64,000 nt of DNA from DATBGS01 sp036557885 (lineage in GTDB: Bacteria; Chloroflexota; Ktedonobacteria; Ktedonobacterales; DATBGS01): positions 1 through 64,000 of the forward strand of contig DATBGS010000069.1 in assembly GCA_036557885.1 (NCBI GenBank). Reading direction: 5' to 3'. This document shows positions 50,314 through 58,838 of this stretch, one piece after another. The position numbers and the translations under genes were made by a program. Within the stretch, counting starts at the first letter, position 1. The number at the start of each line of letters is the position of its first letter. The notes under the pieces were generated by a model. That model did no database searches. It had not been told where the DNA came from and saw only the letters and a list, made by a program, of their open reading frames with translations.

Positions 50314-52335
50314 ATGCCTGTGCCACTTGATAGAAATGAGCGCTCTCAGCCTCAGCAGCCTGAAACACAAAACTCAGGTGATCTTCCCCGTTTGGGGCAA
50401 GCCACAGCGCAGCCCCCCAGCCAGGGAGGAAGCCAGCAAGAAGAAAACCCCGATCTCTCAGCTACCATCATTGACACCCGCTTTCGTCACCATATCCTGG
50501 CGCATGGCATAGACGACCCTGATGTAGATAAAGATCAGCTTTCGGCCCTCTCGCTGGATTCAGCGCTGCCCACCCTCGCCCCTCAACGTCACGAGAGCGC
50601 CTTTTTCGATCTGCAACCCTCTCAGTCATTTCAACTCTCTGGCCTCCTCACGGGCGTGCCCGTTGAGGAAGAAGAGGAAGTAGAACAGCCCTCCACCAAG
50701 ATGCGCGCCCTCTCTGGCCGCGCCATGATGATGGGAACTATCATCATCACTGGCTCGTTCCTGGTCAGCCGTCTGCTGGGACTGGTTCGAACATCGCTCT
50801 TTGCGGCACTCTTTGGTGGCGCTGCGCATATTATAGATGCCGATGCCTATACGCAAGCCTTCTTTATTCCCGACACGATTTTTAACCTCGTGGCCGGTGG
50901 CGCCCTGAGTTCTGCCTTTATCCCCATTTTTACCCAATATCTTGTTGAAAAGCGTGATAAGAAAACAGCCTTCTATGTCGCTAACGTAGCGATCAATACA
51001 GCTATTGCGGGGCTGGCTATCTTTGCCGCCCTGGGCGTGATTTTTGCGCCAGAGATTGTGCCGCTCTATGTGTTCAATGTCTCTCACCAAGAGATAAATG
51101 AAATTGTGCTGCTTACCCGCATCATGCTGTTGCAGCCCATTTTTCTGGGCGCTTCCACTGTTATTACCGGCATTCTACAAACACGGCAGCGTTTTTTGCT
51201 CCCGGCCATTGGAACTTTGCTCTATAATGTCGGACTGATTCTTGGCCTCTGCGCCACCCTTTTAGACAATCAAACACACCTTTTTGGCGGACATCTGGGC
51301 ATTCTCGGCCCAACCTGGGGCGTTGTGCTGGGCGCAGCATTGCAATTTCTCATACAAGTCCCTGGTGCAATCGTCAACGGACTGCGCTATAAGCCAGCCA
51401 TCAACTTCTTGCATCCAGGCGTCCTGAATATTGGACGCTTGATGGTGCCGCGCATTGTCAACGCGGGCATGCTTTATCTCGCATTTGGCGTGGACCGCAG
51501 CCTTGCCTCGCTGATTGGAGAAGGAAGCGCCTACGGGTTTTTCACCGCATTTCAACTGATGCTGCTTCCTCTCGGCATCTTCGGGATGGCAGTTTCCACC
51601 GCTGCTTTCCCCACCCTGGCAACGCTTTTCGCTGCTGGGCAGTTAGAACGACTGCGCGAAACCATTGCCCGCACGTTAAAGGGCATCCTTTTCCTCGCCA
51701 TCCCCGCCAGCCTGGGCTTAATTGGCCTGGCAAGACCAATTATTCGGCTGCTGCTTCAGCATGGCAACTTTACCTCTCAGGATACCAGTCTGGTCTACGA
51801 TCCCCTGATCTTTCTCTCAATTGGCATCGCCGGACATGCAGCAGTAGAGATTCTCACACGCTCGTTCTATGCCCTCAGAGATAGTCGCACGCCCGTCTAT
51901 GTCAGCCTGTGCCAGTTTGCCTTTTTGATCGGCATGAGCATTTTGTTGTTCCCGCTGGGGCTGCGTGGCCTGGGTCTGGCGATGTCTATCGGGGTGCTGG
52001 GCGAGGCGCTGGCGCTCTTTCTCTTGCTGCGCCAACGGCTGCAAGGATTTGCTCTCCAGCCGTTGGTGGTCTTCCTCTTTAGCGTGCTGGCGGCAAGCCT
52101 GGCGGCAACACTGGCCGCACTGATGGGCTACGCGCTGGTAGATCAGGCTATCTCCATCGGCGGCTTCGAGGGCACCAACTCTGTCACCGTCAATCTGTTG
52201 CTGGCTACGCGCATTGGTGCGGGTATGCTGACTGCTGGGGTGGTTTATCTCGTCTTTGCGCGTTTGCTGGGCATTGACGACTCCGTACCCATGCTCACCC
52301 GCATCACGCGCCGCTTTGGTCGCAAAAAATCATAA
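50314..52335 (+). CDS. murJ: lipid II flippase MurJ with long disordered N-terminus
   Basis: A 673-residue protein. From about residue 135 it shows the MviN/MurJ core with about 14 helices: GSFLVSRLLGLVRTSLFAALFG, FNLVAGGALSSAFIPIFTQY, ILQTRQRFLLPAIGTLLYNVG, RSFYALRDSRTPVYVSL and the internal GIFGMAVSTAAFPTLATLF. Flipping of the peptidoglycan precursor lipid II is its expected job. The first 130 residues are polar, Gln/Pro-rich and end in an acidic stretch (EEEEEVEQPS). They are likely disordered and face the cytoplasm; most MurJ proteins lack this. A second MurJ-like protein at 57167 belongs to the polysaccharide operon. Monocistronic. Confidence 0.9.
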   Translation: MPVPLDRNERSQPQQPETQNSGDLPRLGQATAQPPSQGGSQQEENPDLSATIIDTRFRHHILAHGIDDPDVDKDQLSALSLDSALPTLAPQRHESAFFDLQPSQSFQLSGLLTGVPVEEEEEVEQPSTKMRALSGRAMMMGTIIITGSFLVSRLLGLVRTSLFAALFGGAAHIIDADAYTQAFFIPDTIFNLVAGGALSSAFIPIFTQYLVEKRDKKTAFYVANVAINTAIAGLAIFAALGVIFAPEIVPLYVFNVSHQEINEIVLLTRIMLLQPIFLGASTVITGILQTRQRFLLPAIGTLLYNVGLILGLCATLLDNQTHLFGGHLGILGPTWGVVLGAALQFLIQVPGAIVNGLRYKPAINFLHPGVLNIGRLMVPRIVNAGMLYLAFGVDRSLASLIGEGSAYGFFTAFQLMLLPLGIFGMAVSTAAFPTLATLFAAGQLERLRETIARTLKGILFLAIPASLGLIGLARPIIRLLLQHGNFTSQDTSLVYDPLIFLSIGIAGHAAVEILTRSFYALRDSRTPVYVSLCQFAFLIGMSILLFPLGLRGLGLAMSIGVLGEALALFLLLRQRLQGFALQPLVVFLFSVLAASLAATLAALMGYALVDQAISIGGFEGTNSVTVNLLLATRIGAGMLTAGVVYLVFARLLGIDDSVPMLTRITRRFGRKKS

Positions 52336-52341
52336 AAAAGG

Positions 52342-52376
52342 TTGACCGGCTTCACCTGTTGAGTGAAGCCGGTCAA
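52342..52376 (-). terminator. terminator of the polysaccharide operon
   Basis: A perfect 14-bp stem TTGACCGGCTTCAC/GTGAAGCCGGTCAA (52342-52355 with 52363-52376, 7-base loop). On the minus strand it is followed by CC then six T residues. It lies 38 bases past the methyltransferase stop and 6 past murJ on the other strand. Confidence 0.82.
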
Positions 52377-52414
52377 TCACAGTATGAACGCTATGCTTGC
52401 TGCTCTTTTGCTAT

Positions 52415-53335
52415 TTATTCGATGGGCCGCTCGCCAATCACATAAAACCCCTCGGCCACAATCTGCGCATTGCCCGCGCGCCGCGCAAAGGCATCCAGAT
52501 ATTTCACCCAGAAGGTCAGCCAGCCCGCAACAAACTTGGCAACAAAATACGCCGTTTTCCCTGTCGTGATGGAGCCGGGCAGTTCGCGCAGCATCCAGGC
52601 CAGCATAGAAAACGGCCCGCCGCCAACGCCGCTCTCCACCACCTTGAGGCCCGCCTCAGCAACTTTGCCTTCCAGCCCCGTCTTGGTATAGCGGCGCATA
52701 TCAATCGGGTCAGGATGATAGCCCTGAAGGAAGGGCACCTCCACATACAACAACCCACCCGGACGCAGCACCCGGAACATCTCCGCCAGAATCGCCTCCG
52801 GGTTCTCCACATGCTCCAGCAGTGCCGTGCTAATCACACCATCCAGCGAGGCATCGCGGAAGGGCAGCAGGTGCGCGTCGCCCACCACCTGCACGCCGGG
52901 GAACTTAAACAGATCAAAAGAGATCAGGCCCGGCGCGGCAGGGCGCTCGCGCACCCCCAGGTCCATCACCCGCGCCCCTGGCCCCAGCTTCTGCACCATC
53001 GCACGCATGCGCTTCCAGGCCGCCGGATCATAATGCGAAGAAGGCGGCTTGAACTTATAGCCCAATTTGACCAGCGGGTTACGCGCCAGCTTCGCCGCGT
53101 GGAAACTCTCTTCCAACGCGCGCGCATGTTCCACCATCTCAGGCGTCAGCAGGATGGGCACCCCATCCGGGCAGGCATACGCAGCAGCACAGGCATTGCA
53201 GACCAGTTCGCCCTCCGCTGCCTGGCTGAGCGTGCCATAACAGGCCGGACAAGCCAGCACCTCCAGCAAGCGCCCATCTACCCGCCTGGCTGCGCCTTGT
53301 GCCTGGGTCGTCTCAGGCGTATCTACCTGTGCCAT
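52415..53335 (-). CDS. SAM-dependent methyltransferase with N-terminal zinc ribbon
   Basis: A 306-residue protein. N-terminal part LLEVLACPACYGTLSQAAEG followed by CNACAAAYAC is a Trm112-like zinc ribbon. The methyltransferase core follows: ARVMDLGVRERPAAPGLISF (a relaxed motif I), VVGDAHLLPFRDASLDGVIS, LLEHVENPEAILAEMFRVL and RPGGLLYVEVPFLQGYHPD, the Methyltransf_11 type. A membrane-associated hydrophobic stretch (FVAKFVAGWLTFWVKYL) lies near the C-terminus. The ATG at 53335 follows GAGAGGA; a longer reading overlaps the glycosyltransferase. It is the last gene of the polysaccharide operon, so it may methylate a sugar or lipid intermediate. Confidence 0.85.
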   Translation of the reverse strand: MAQVDTPETTQAQGAARRVDGRLLEVLACPACYGTLSQAAEGELVCNACAAAYACPDGVPILLTPEMVEHARALEESFHAAKLARNPLVKLGYKFKPPSSHYDPAAWKRMRAMVQKLGPGARVMDLGVRERPAAPGLISFDLFKFPGVQVVGDAHLLPFRDASLDGVISTALLEHVENPEAILAEMFRVLRPGGLLYVEVPFLQGYHPDPIDMRRYTKTGLEGKVAEAGLKVVESGVGGGPFSMLAWMLRELPGSITTGKTAYFVAKFVAGWLTFWVKYLDAFARRAGNAQIVAEGFYVIGERPIE

Positions 53336-53339
53336 AGCA

Positions 53340-54620
53340 TTATTCCTCTCGTAAAATACTTGAGATACGTTCTTCTTGCTGTGAGGCCAGAGAAATAGCT
53401 TCAGCCTGCTCGATTGAGGTTGATCGGTCCGAAGGCGGCAAGCGTATTCCCCGCTTCTGCAATTCTTCTCGATAAATAGCTTCAATGGCCTTCACCATCT
53501 CGCGGGCATCAAAGCGCGCCCAGGCCCAGGTTTTCCCTGCGGCAGCCAGTTGCTCAGCATAAGCGCGATCTACCAGCAAGCGCTGCATAGCTGCCGCAAG
53601 TTGTTCCGGCTGCTCTGGTGGCACCAGCAGGCCGCCGCGCTTGCCGCTCTCAATCGCTTCCACGACTCCATCCACCGCGCTGCCCGCCACCGGCACGCCC
53701 AACAGCATCGCCTCGCTGATCACCCGTCCCATGCCCTCAAAGCGCGAGGAGTGCCCAAGCAGGCTGGCTGAACCCAAAATCTCAGCAACATCATCGCGGA
53801 ACCCGGCAAGGAGAATTCTTTCTTGCATCCGTTGCTGATGTATCAGGGCCTCCACCTCGACGCGCAGCGGCCCATCGCCCACCATCACACAGGTCACATC
53901 GGGCACCTCGCGGCACAGTGCTGCCGCTGCGCGCACAAAGTTCAGCGGATCTTTTTGATAGGCCAGCCGCCCAATCCAGAGCACAATACGATGATTGGCC
54001 GGAATACCCAAATTGGCGCGCACCTGCTCCGGCCCATAGCGCAATGCCTGAAGCCGCTCCACATCCACGCCGCTGTAGACCAGGCGATACTGCTCCGGTT
54101 TTCCGATACGCGCCTCCAGATGCTTGACGGTGTTCAACTGCGACACCACCAGAAAGCGCTGCGTAAACGGCGCACACAGCCGTTCCAGCCAGAGATAGAG
54201 GCGGTTGACCAGGCTGCTTTCCGACGCCTGGAACGAGATCGTATGTACCGTATGCAGAATAATCGGCACCTTTGCCAGCCGCGCCGCCAGTCTCCCCAGC
54301 ACGCCCGCCTTGGAGATATGCGTATGCACAATTGTAAACCGCTCGCGCCGACAGAGCCGATAAATCTCCCAGAAGGCGCGCCAGTCCTTCAATGGGTGTA
54401 CTGCCCGCTGAAGGTGCGGAAGCAGCGCGACATGCACCTCTGGCGCGACTGAAGGCAAGAGCGACCCACCCGGCTGCGTTCCCAACCACGCTTCAAACTG
54501 CGCTTTATCGTGATAATTCACCGTTAGGCAGGTGTTTTCCTGCGCCCCATGAAAAATAGGAAAATACGTGATCAGGTGCAGCACCTTGACCGGCACCGTA
54601 GTTTTTGTTGGCTGGCTCAT
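53340..54620 (-). CDS. GT4 family glycosyltransferase
   Basis: A 426-residue GT-B retaining glycosyltransferase. N-domain start VKVLHLITYFPIFHGAQENT, then VHTHISKAGVLGRLAARLA. Linker and C-domain: VYSGVDVERLQALRYG, IVLWIGRLAYQKDPLNFVRA, CVMVGDGPLRVEVEALI, and the sugar-nucleotide E-x7-E motif in FEGMGRVISEAMLLGVPVAG. This resembles enzymes adding a UDP-sugar to a growing lipid-linked chain. No membrane segment; it would bind the inner membrane peripherally. Its start overlaps the next upstream gene by an ATGA. C-terminal 40 residues are charged and helical. Confidence 0.92.
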   Translation of the reverse strand: MSQPTKTTVPVKVLHLITYFPIFHGAQENTCLTVNYHDKAQFEAWLGTQPGGSLLPSVAPEVHVALLPHLQRAVHPLKDWRAFWEIYRLCRRERFTIVHTHISKAGVLGRLAARLAKVPIILHTVHTISFQASESSLVNRLYLWLERLCAPFTQRFLVVSQLNTVKHLEARIGKPEQYRLVYSGVDVERLQALRYGPEQVRANLGIPANHRIVLWIGRLAYQKDPLNFVRAAAALCREVPDVTCVMVGDGPLRVEVEALIHQQRMQERILLAGFRDDVAEILGSASLLGHSSRFEGMGRVISEAMLLGVPVAGSAVDGVVEAIESGKRGGLLVPPEQPEQLAAAMQRLLVDRAYAEQLAAAGKTWAWARFDAREMVKAIEAIYREELQKRGIRLPPSDRSTSIEQAEAISLASQQEERISSILREE

Positions 54621-55819
54621 CCACGTCCTCCCGTTGCCACAGGTTCAAGGGGACGCCCCGTCAGGCGTTCGGGGGCTTTGCTCCCCAGCAAGCTATAGTA
54701 CAGGTCTTCCGTCTCGCGCATCATCTTCTCAAAGGTAAAATCGGCCAGCACGCGCTGGCGTCCTGCCTGGGCAAAGCGTTGGCGCAGTTCAGCATCGCCA
54801 AGCACGCGCTCCAACGCCACTTCCAGCGCCGCCGCGTCGCCCGTTGGCACCAGCAGCCCATCGCGCTCGTTTTCAATCACCTCAACGGTGCCATCTGCCG
54901 TTGATGCCACCACTGGCAGCGACATCGCCATCGCCTCCAGCACCGCGTTGGGCAGCCCTTCATAGAGCGAAGGAAAGGCAAAAATATCGCTGGCCGCCAG
55001 CAGTTCCGGCACGTCTTTGCGCATCCCCAGAAACTGTACCAGGTCGTTCAAGCCACGCGCCTGCGCCTCGGCCTCCAGCGCGCCGCGCTGCGGGCCATCG
55101 CCAATAATCAGCAGCCGCAGATGAGGGAAACGCGCCTTGAGGCGCTCAGCCACCTGAAAGAGATAGGTATGGCCCTTTTGCGCATGCAGCCGCCCGGTCA
55201 TACAGACCACCAGATCATCCGACGCATACCCCAGAGATTGGCGCGTGGCTGCGCGGGTGGCCTCTCGATCAGTGATCTTATCAAAGCGGCTGACCTCAAT
55301 CCCATTGCGCAGCGTCACAATTTTTCCGGCGGGCAGCCCCTCGCGCTCAATACTAAACTGGCGCGTGGCCTCGGAAACGGACGTAATGCAATCGGCAAAA
55401 TGGGCCGTCCAGCGGTCAACGGCGAAATGCGGCCAGCGCAGCCAGGTATACGAGCAGCGCACCGAGGAGATATTGACGGGCACACCCGCCAGCCGCGCGG
55501 CCACCCGCGTCACCAGATTTGCCTGATAGAGATAGCTGTGCACCACATCATAGCGCCCGCGACGCATCAGCCGCGCTAATTTCCAGATCACCCCTGGCGA
55601 AAGCCGGTGGCCCATATCCACCGTATACAGCGGGCACACCTCGCGCACCGCGCTCGCCAGCGGACCCTCCGGGCGCAGCGCACACACCGCAACCTCGTGC
55701 CCGTGCGCTTGCTGATAGCGCGCCGTCTCCAGCAGCACCCGCTCGGCCCCGCCAATCTCCAGGCCGGTGATGACATGCAAGATGCGCAGCCGCAATCTGG
55801 TTGTATCAGAAGCATTCAT
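54617..55819 (-). CDS. GT4 family glycosyltransferase
   Basis: A 400-residue GT-B enzyme. ILHVITGLEIGGAERVLLET is the typical GGAE-type opening, with VHSYLYQANLVTRVAARLAG and TLRNGIEVSRFDKITD before the C-domain CMTGRLHAQKGHTYLFQVAE, LIIGDGPQRGALEAEAQARG, and YEGLPNAVLEAMAMSLPVVAS. The substrate is not predictable. Its stop overlaps the start of the GT4 gene at 53340-54620, and it is 8 bases after the gene at 55828. Hence tight operon membership. Confidence 0.92.
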   Translation of the reverse strand: MNASDTTRLRLRILHVITGLEIGGAERVLLETARYQQAHGHEVAVCALRPEGPLASAVREVCPLYTVDMGHRLSPGVIWKLARLMRRGRYDVVHSYLYQANLVTRVAARLAGVPVNISSVRCSYTWLRWPHFAVDRWTAHFADCITSVSEATRQFSIEREGLPAGKIVTLRNGIEVSRFDKITDREATRAATRQSLGYASDDLVVCMTGRLHAQKGHTYLFQVAERLKARFPHLRLLIIGDGPQRGALEAEAQARGLNDLVQFLGMRKDVPELLAASDIFAFPSLYEGLPNAVLEAMAMSLPVVASTADGTVEVIENERDGLLVPTGDAAALEVALERVLGDAELRQRFAQAGRQRVLADFTFEKMMRETEDLYYSLLGSKAPERLTGRPLEPVATGGRG

Positions 55820-55827
55820 ATTGTCTA

Positions 55828-57162
55828 TTATCGCTTCCCTTCCGCCTCGCTGATCAGTTGGCGCTGCTTTCCCGGTATGAGCGGCTGCCCAAGCCGTTGA
55901 TAGAGCCGGGCATAGGCTTCGGCAGTCTGCTCCAGCGCAAAGCGGCTTATTATTGTCTGGCGTGCCGCCGCCGCGATCTGCTGCCGCTCGCCTGCGTTTG
56001 CGAGCAATCGCGTTATCGCTTTCGCCAGCGCGTGTTCATCCCCAGCCTGGACCAGCAAGCCATCTTGCCCAGAGGTGACGACATCCGTATTCCCTGGAAT
56101 GGCCGTCGCCACTGGCGCCAGCCCACAGGCCATCGCCTCCAGCAGCGCGTTCGACATCCCCTCCGACCAGGAGGGCAGCACAAACAGATCAGCAGCCTGA
56201 TAATACGCCAGCATCTGATCTGTATAGCCCAGAAAACGCACCGTCTCGCTTATGTGTAGGTCGTGGCTCAGTTGCTCCAGCGCGCCCCGCAGCGAGCCAT
56301 CGCCCGCCAAAGCCAGCAGCACCTCTGGATGCTGCGCCTGCACCTGCTGCCAGGCACGCAGCAGCACATCCACTGCTTTTTGCGCCTCAAAACGTCCAGC
56401 AAAAAAGACGACGGGCCGCTCCATCGGGAGATTCAACTGTTTACGCAGCGCGGCCCGCTGTTCCGGCGAAACCGGTGCAAAACGCGCAGCATCTACCCCG
56501 TTTGGCACCAGAACTATGCGCTCGCGGGAAAAACCCGCGCCCAGCAGTTCCTCGGTAATTTGATCGGTCAGGCTGATGATCGCATCGGCGCGGCGTGCCG
56601 CCCACAGCACCCAGCGCCCAATCCCAAAAGGCAGGCTATGCAGCCGGGCAATCTCGCCATGCGGCCCGCCACAGGCCACCCGCACCACCACGCGCAGCCC
56701 ACGCAAACGCCGCAGCCAGAGCGCCACCGGCACATGCAGATACAATTGATTCAGATGCAGCACCTGCCCGGCGTCACGGCGCGTCAGTTGCCGCCAGAAC
56801 GCCGCCAGCATATAACTAAAGAAGCGCAGCCCCGGCAGCGGCAACAAAAACAGCCGCCGGACGCGCACCCCATTGACCATCTCATCTCTGGCAGTGCCTG
56901 GCACCGTCTGCGTCAGCACCAACATACGCCAGCCGCGCCCGGCCAGCAACTCCGCCACCCGCTGCATCAGCCGGTCAGCACCTCCGCCTGCCCTGGGATA
57001 GTAGTAGAAGCAGAGCATCGTCACCGCTGGATGGGCCTGGACTCCATCGGGCGCCCGCGTCGTGTCCAATGGCTGTGGCCCAGCCTGGGCAGGGTGCTCT
57101 TTGTCAGGGTGCTCTTTGTCAGCATGCTCCCTGGCAAGCCCCGCGCCTGACTTTCCCCTCAT
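55828..57162 (-). CDS. GT4 family glycosyltransferase
   Basis: A 444-residue GT-B enzyme from the ATG at 57162, with GGGAG 8 bases upstream; a TTG at 57177 is also open. A charged start with the repeat EHADKEHPDKEHPAQ (residues about 13-27) precedes the fold. Then VTMLCFYYYPRAGGGADRLMQ, VRVACGGPHGEIARLHSLPF, VPNGVDAARFAPVSPEQR, VFFAGRFEAQKAVDVLLRAW and SEGMSNALLEAMACGLAPVAT. It is closely related in motif order to the GT4 gene at 62601. Only 4 bases separate it from the flippase gene. Part of the polysaccharide operon. Confidence 0.92.
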   Translation of the reverse strand: MRGKSGAGLAREHADKEHPDKEHPAQAGPQPLDTTRAPDGVQAHPAVTMLCFYYYPRAGGGADRLMQRVAELLAGRGWRMLVLTQTVPGTARDEMVNGVRVRRLFLLPLPGLRFFSYMLAAFWRQLTRRDAGQVLHLNQLYLHVPVALWLRRLRGLRVVVRVACGGPHGEIARLHSLPFGIGRWVLWAARRADAIISLTDQITEELLGAGFSRERIVLVPNGVDAARFAPVSPEQRAALRKQLNLPMERPVVFFAGRFEAQKAVDVLLRAWQQVQAQHPEVLLALAGDGSLRGALEQLSHDLHISETVRFLGYTDQMLAYYQAADLFVLPSWSEGMSNALLEAMACGLAPVATAIPGNTDVVTSGQDGLLVQAGDEHALAKAITRLLANAGERQQIAAAARQTIISRFALEQTAEAYARLYQRLGQPLIPGKQRQLISEAEGKR

Positions 57163-57166
57163 ACGC

Positions 57167-58807
57167 TCATCTCCCAAACGGCAGGCGTGCCCGCACCATA
57201 GCCCAGAGCATACCCAGTTCGTGTAATCGCATGCTCGACAAGATTACCAGATAAAACACCAGGCCCACAACACTCAACACCACCAGCCGCACCAGCACCT
57301 GGAGTTGTTCCACCGCCTGCACCTGCTGAAGCGCAGCGCATACCACCCACATCAACGCGGCAGCCAGAGCCGCCTTGCCCACTGCCAACCCAAGCTGAGG
57401 CAGGCGGATTCCTGGCAGCTTGCGATTCAAGAGCACAATGAGCACCGTCGCGGCAATCAGGTAAGTGAGCGTGGTGGAAAAGGCGATGCCTGCCACACCC
57501 CAGAACTGCATGAATACATAGTCTAGCACCCCATTGAGCGCCAGAGAAAGCACCGAGACATTGCGCAGCGTCTTGTTATCCTGCCGGGCATTATAGATAC
57601 GGCCATTGATAAAGCTATAACTAAACAAGAAGATACTGGGGGCCAGCAGCAGCATGGCCCCCGCCACAATATCCGTCGAAAGTCCATCAAATCTGCCGCG
57701 TTGAAAAAGCGCTTCCACTACCGGATGCGCCAGTACGCTCAGCAGCGCCCCCGCTGGCAGCAGGACAATCGCCGCGTAGATCACCACCCGCCGGAAGGTG
57801 CTGCTCAGCAAGTCGAACTGGCGGCGCGCCACCTGAAGCGAGAACACCGGCAGCAGCGCGCTGGAAAGCGCGATATAGAAAAACTGCGCGGGCGTATCCA
57901 CCAGCTTGACGGCATAGCTCAGCGAGGCAAAATCTCTGGCTGGAAGCAGCGAAGCCATAAACTGATCTATCAAAATATTGCCATTGACCAGCAGCGCCGA
58001 GAACAGCGCCGGGCTGGAAAGCACCACAATGCGCACCACGCCAGGATGACGCCAATGTAAGCCAGGATGAAAGCGCAGCCCAAGCCGTAGATAGACCACA
58101 ATCAACAGCAGCAAGTTGAGCGCGTACCCCGCCACCGTCCCCCATCCCAGCGCGTAGATACCCCAGGCGTGCTCCCCCAGCAGCAAAAACGCAATGATGC
58201 ACAGCGCGTTGGCGGCGGGCAGGAGCGAGGCAGCAGCAAAGCGCCCATAGGCGTTCAACACCGCCCCAACAAGTGTAATCAGCCCTTGCAGCAGCAGCAC
58301 TGGCATCAGAAAACGCATCAAAATGGTGGCTAACGCCTGCGTTGACGCATTTAGTTGATGGCTAAACACCTGCACCAGCAGCGGCGCGGCGGCCACCAGC
58401 ACCCCAGTCACCACCACCAGCACCAGCATGCTCAGCGTCGTGATAATCCAGAGCAGGCGCATCGCCTCCTGCTCGCCGTGATGCTCCCGATACTCAATAA
58501 AGACCGGGATAATCGCCGCGCCAACCGCCGTCGTCAGGATGCCCGCGAGAGTGGCAGGCACAATCAACGCCAGCGTGTAGGCCGCCATCTGGTCACTGGT
58601 GCCAAAGGTCGCTGCAATCAATGCCTGGCTCACCAGCGTCAAGACCCGCGCCGCAATGCTGACAAAGAAAACAACCGAGATAGCCCGTCCCGCGTGGATG
58701 GTTGTCTGTTTGGTCTGGGGCAGATGCTCAGGGAGAGCTTCAAGCACTGGCTGCTCACCTGCCCCATTGATAGCTTCAACCGAAAGACTGGTATCATTCA
58801 CACCCAT
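57167..58807 (-). CDS. MurJ-like polysaccharide flippase (MviN/Wzx superfamily)
   Basis: A 546-residue membrane protein with about 14 helices after a 45-residue polar start. Conserved MurJ-like pieces: RVLTLVSQALIAATFGTSDQM, TTAVGAAIIPVFIEYREHHG, LLQGLITLVGAVLNAYGRFA, NGNILIDQFMASLLPARDFA and FSYSFINGRIYNARQDNKTL. The MOP-type fold flips lipid-linked oligosaccharides. Given its operon it probably moves the polysaccharide unit rather than lipid II, which the separate murJ at 50314 serves. The ATG at 58807 has AGGAG 7 bases upstream. It starts 31 bases after asnB. Confidence 0.88.
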   Translation of the reverse strand: MGVNDTSLSVEAINGAGEQPVLEALPEHLPQTKQTTIHAGRAISVVFFVSIAARVLTLVSQALIAATFGTSDQMAAYTLALIVPATLAGILTTAVGAAIIPVFIEYREHHGEQEAMRLLWIITTLSMLVLVVVTGVLVAAAPLLVQVFSHQLNASTQALATILMRFLMPVLLLQGLITLVGAVLNAYGRFAAASLLPAANALCIIAFLLLGEHAWGIYALGWGTVAGYALNLLLLIVVYLRLGLRFHPGLHWRHPGVVRIVVLSSPALFSALLVNGNILIDQFMASLLPARDFASLSYAVKLVDTPAQFFYIALSSALLPVFSLQVARRQFDLLSSTFRRVVIYAAIVLLPAGALLSVLAHPVVEALFQRGRFDGLSTDIVAGAMLLLAPSIFLFSYSFINGRIYNARQDNKTLRNVSVLSLALNGVLDYVFMQFWGVAGIAFSTTLTYLIAATVLIVLLNRKLPGIRLPQLGLAVGKAALAAALMWVVCAALQQVQAVEQLQVLVRLVVLSVVGLVFYLVILSSMRLHELGMLWAMVRARLPFGR

Positions 58808-58838
58808 TGCGTTGCTCCTGCTGGCATGGTCATCGTTA

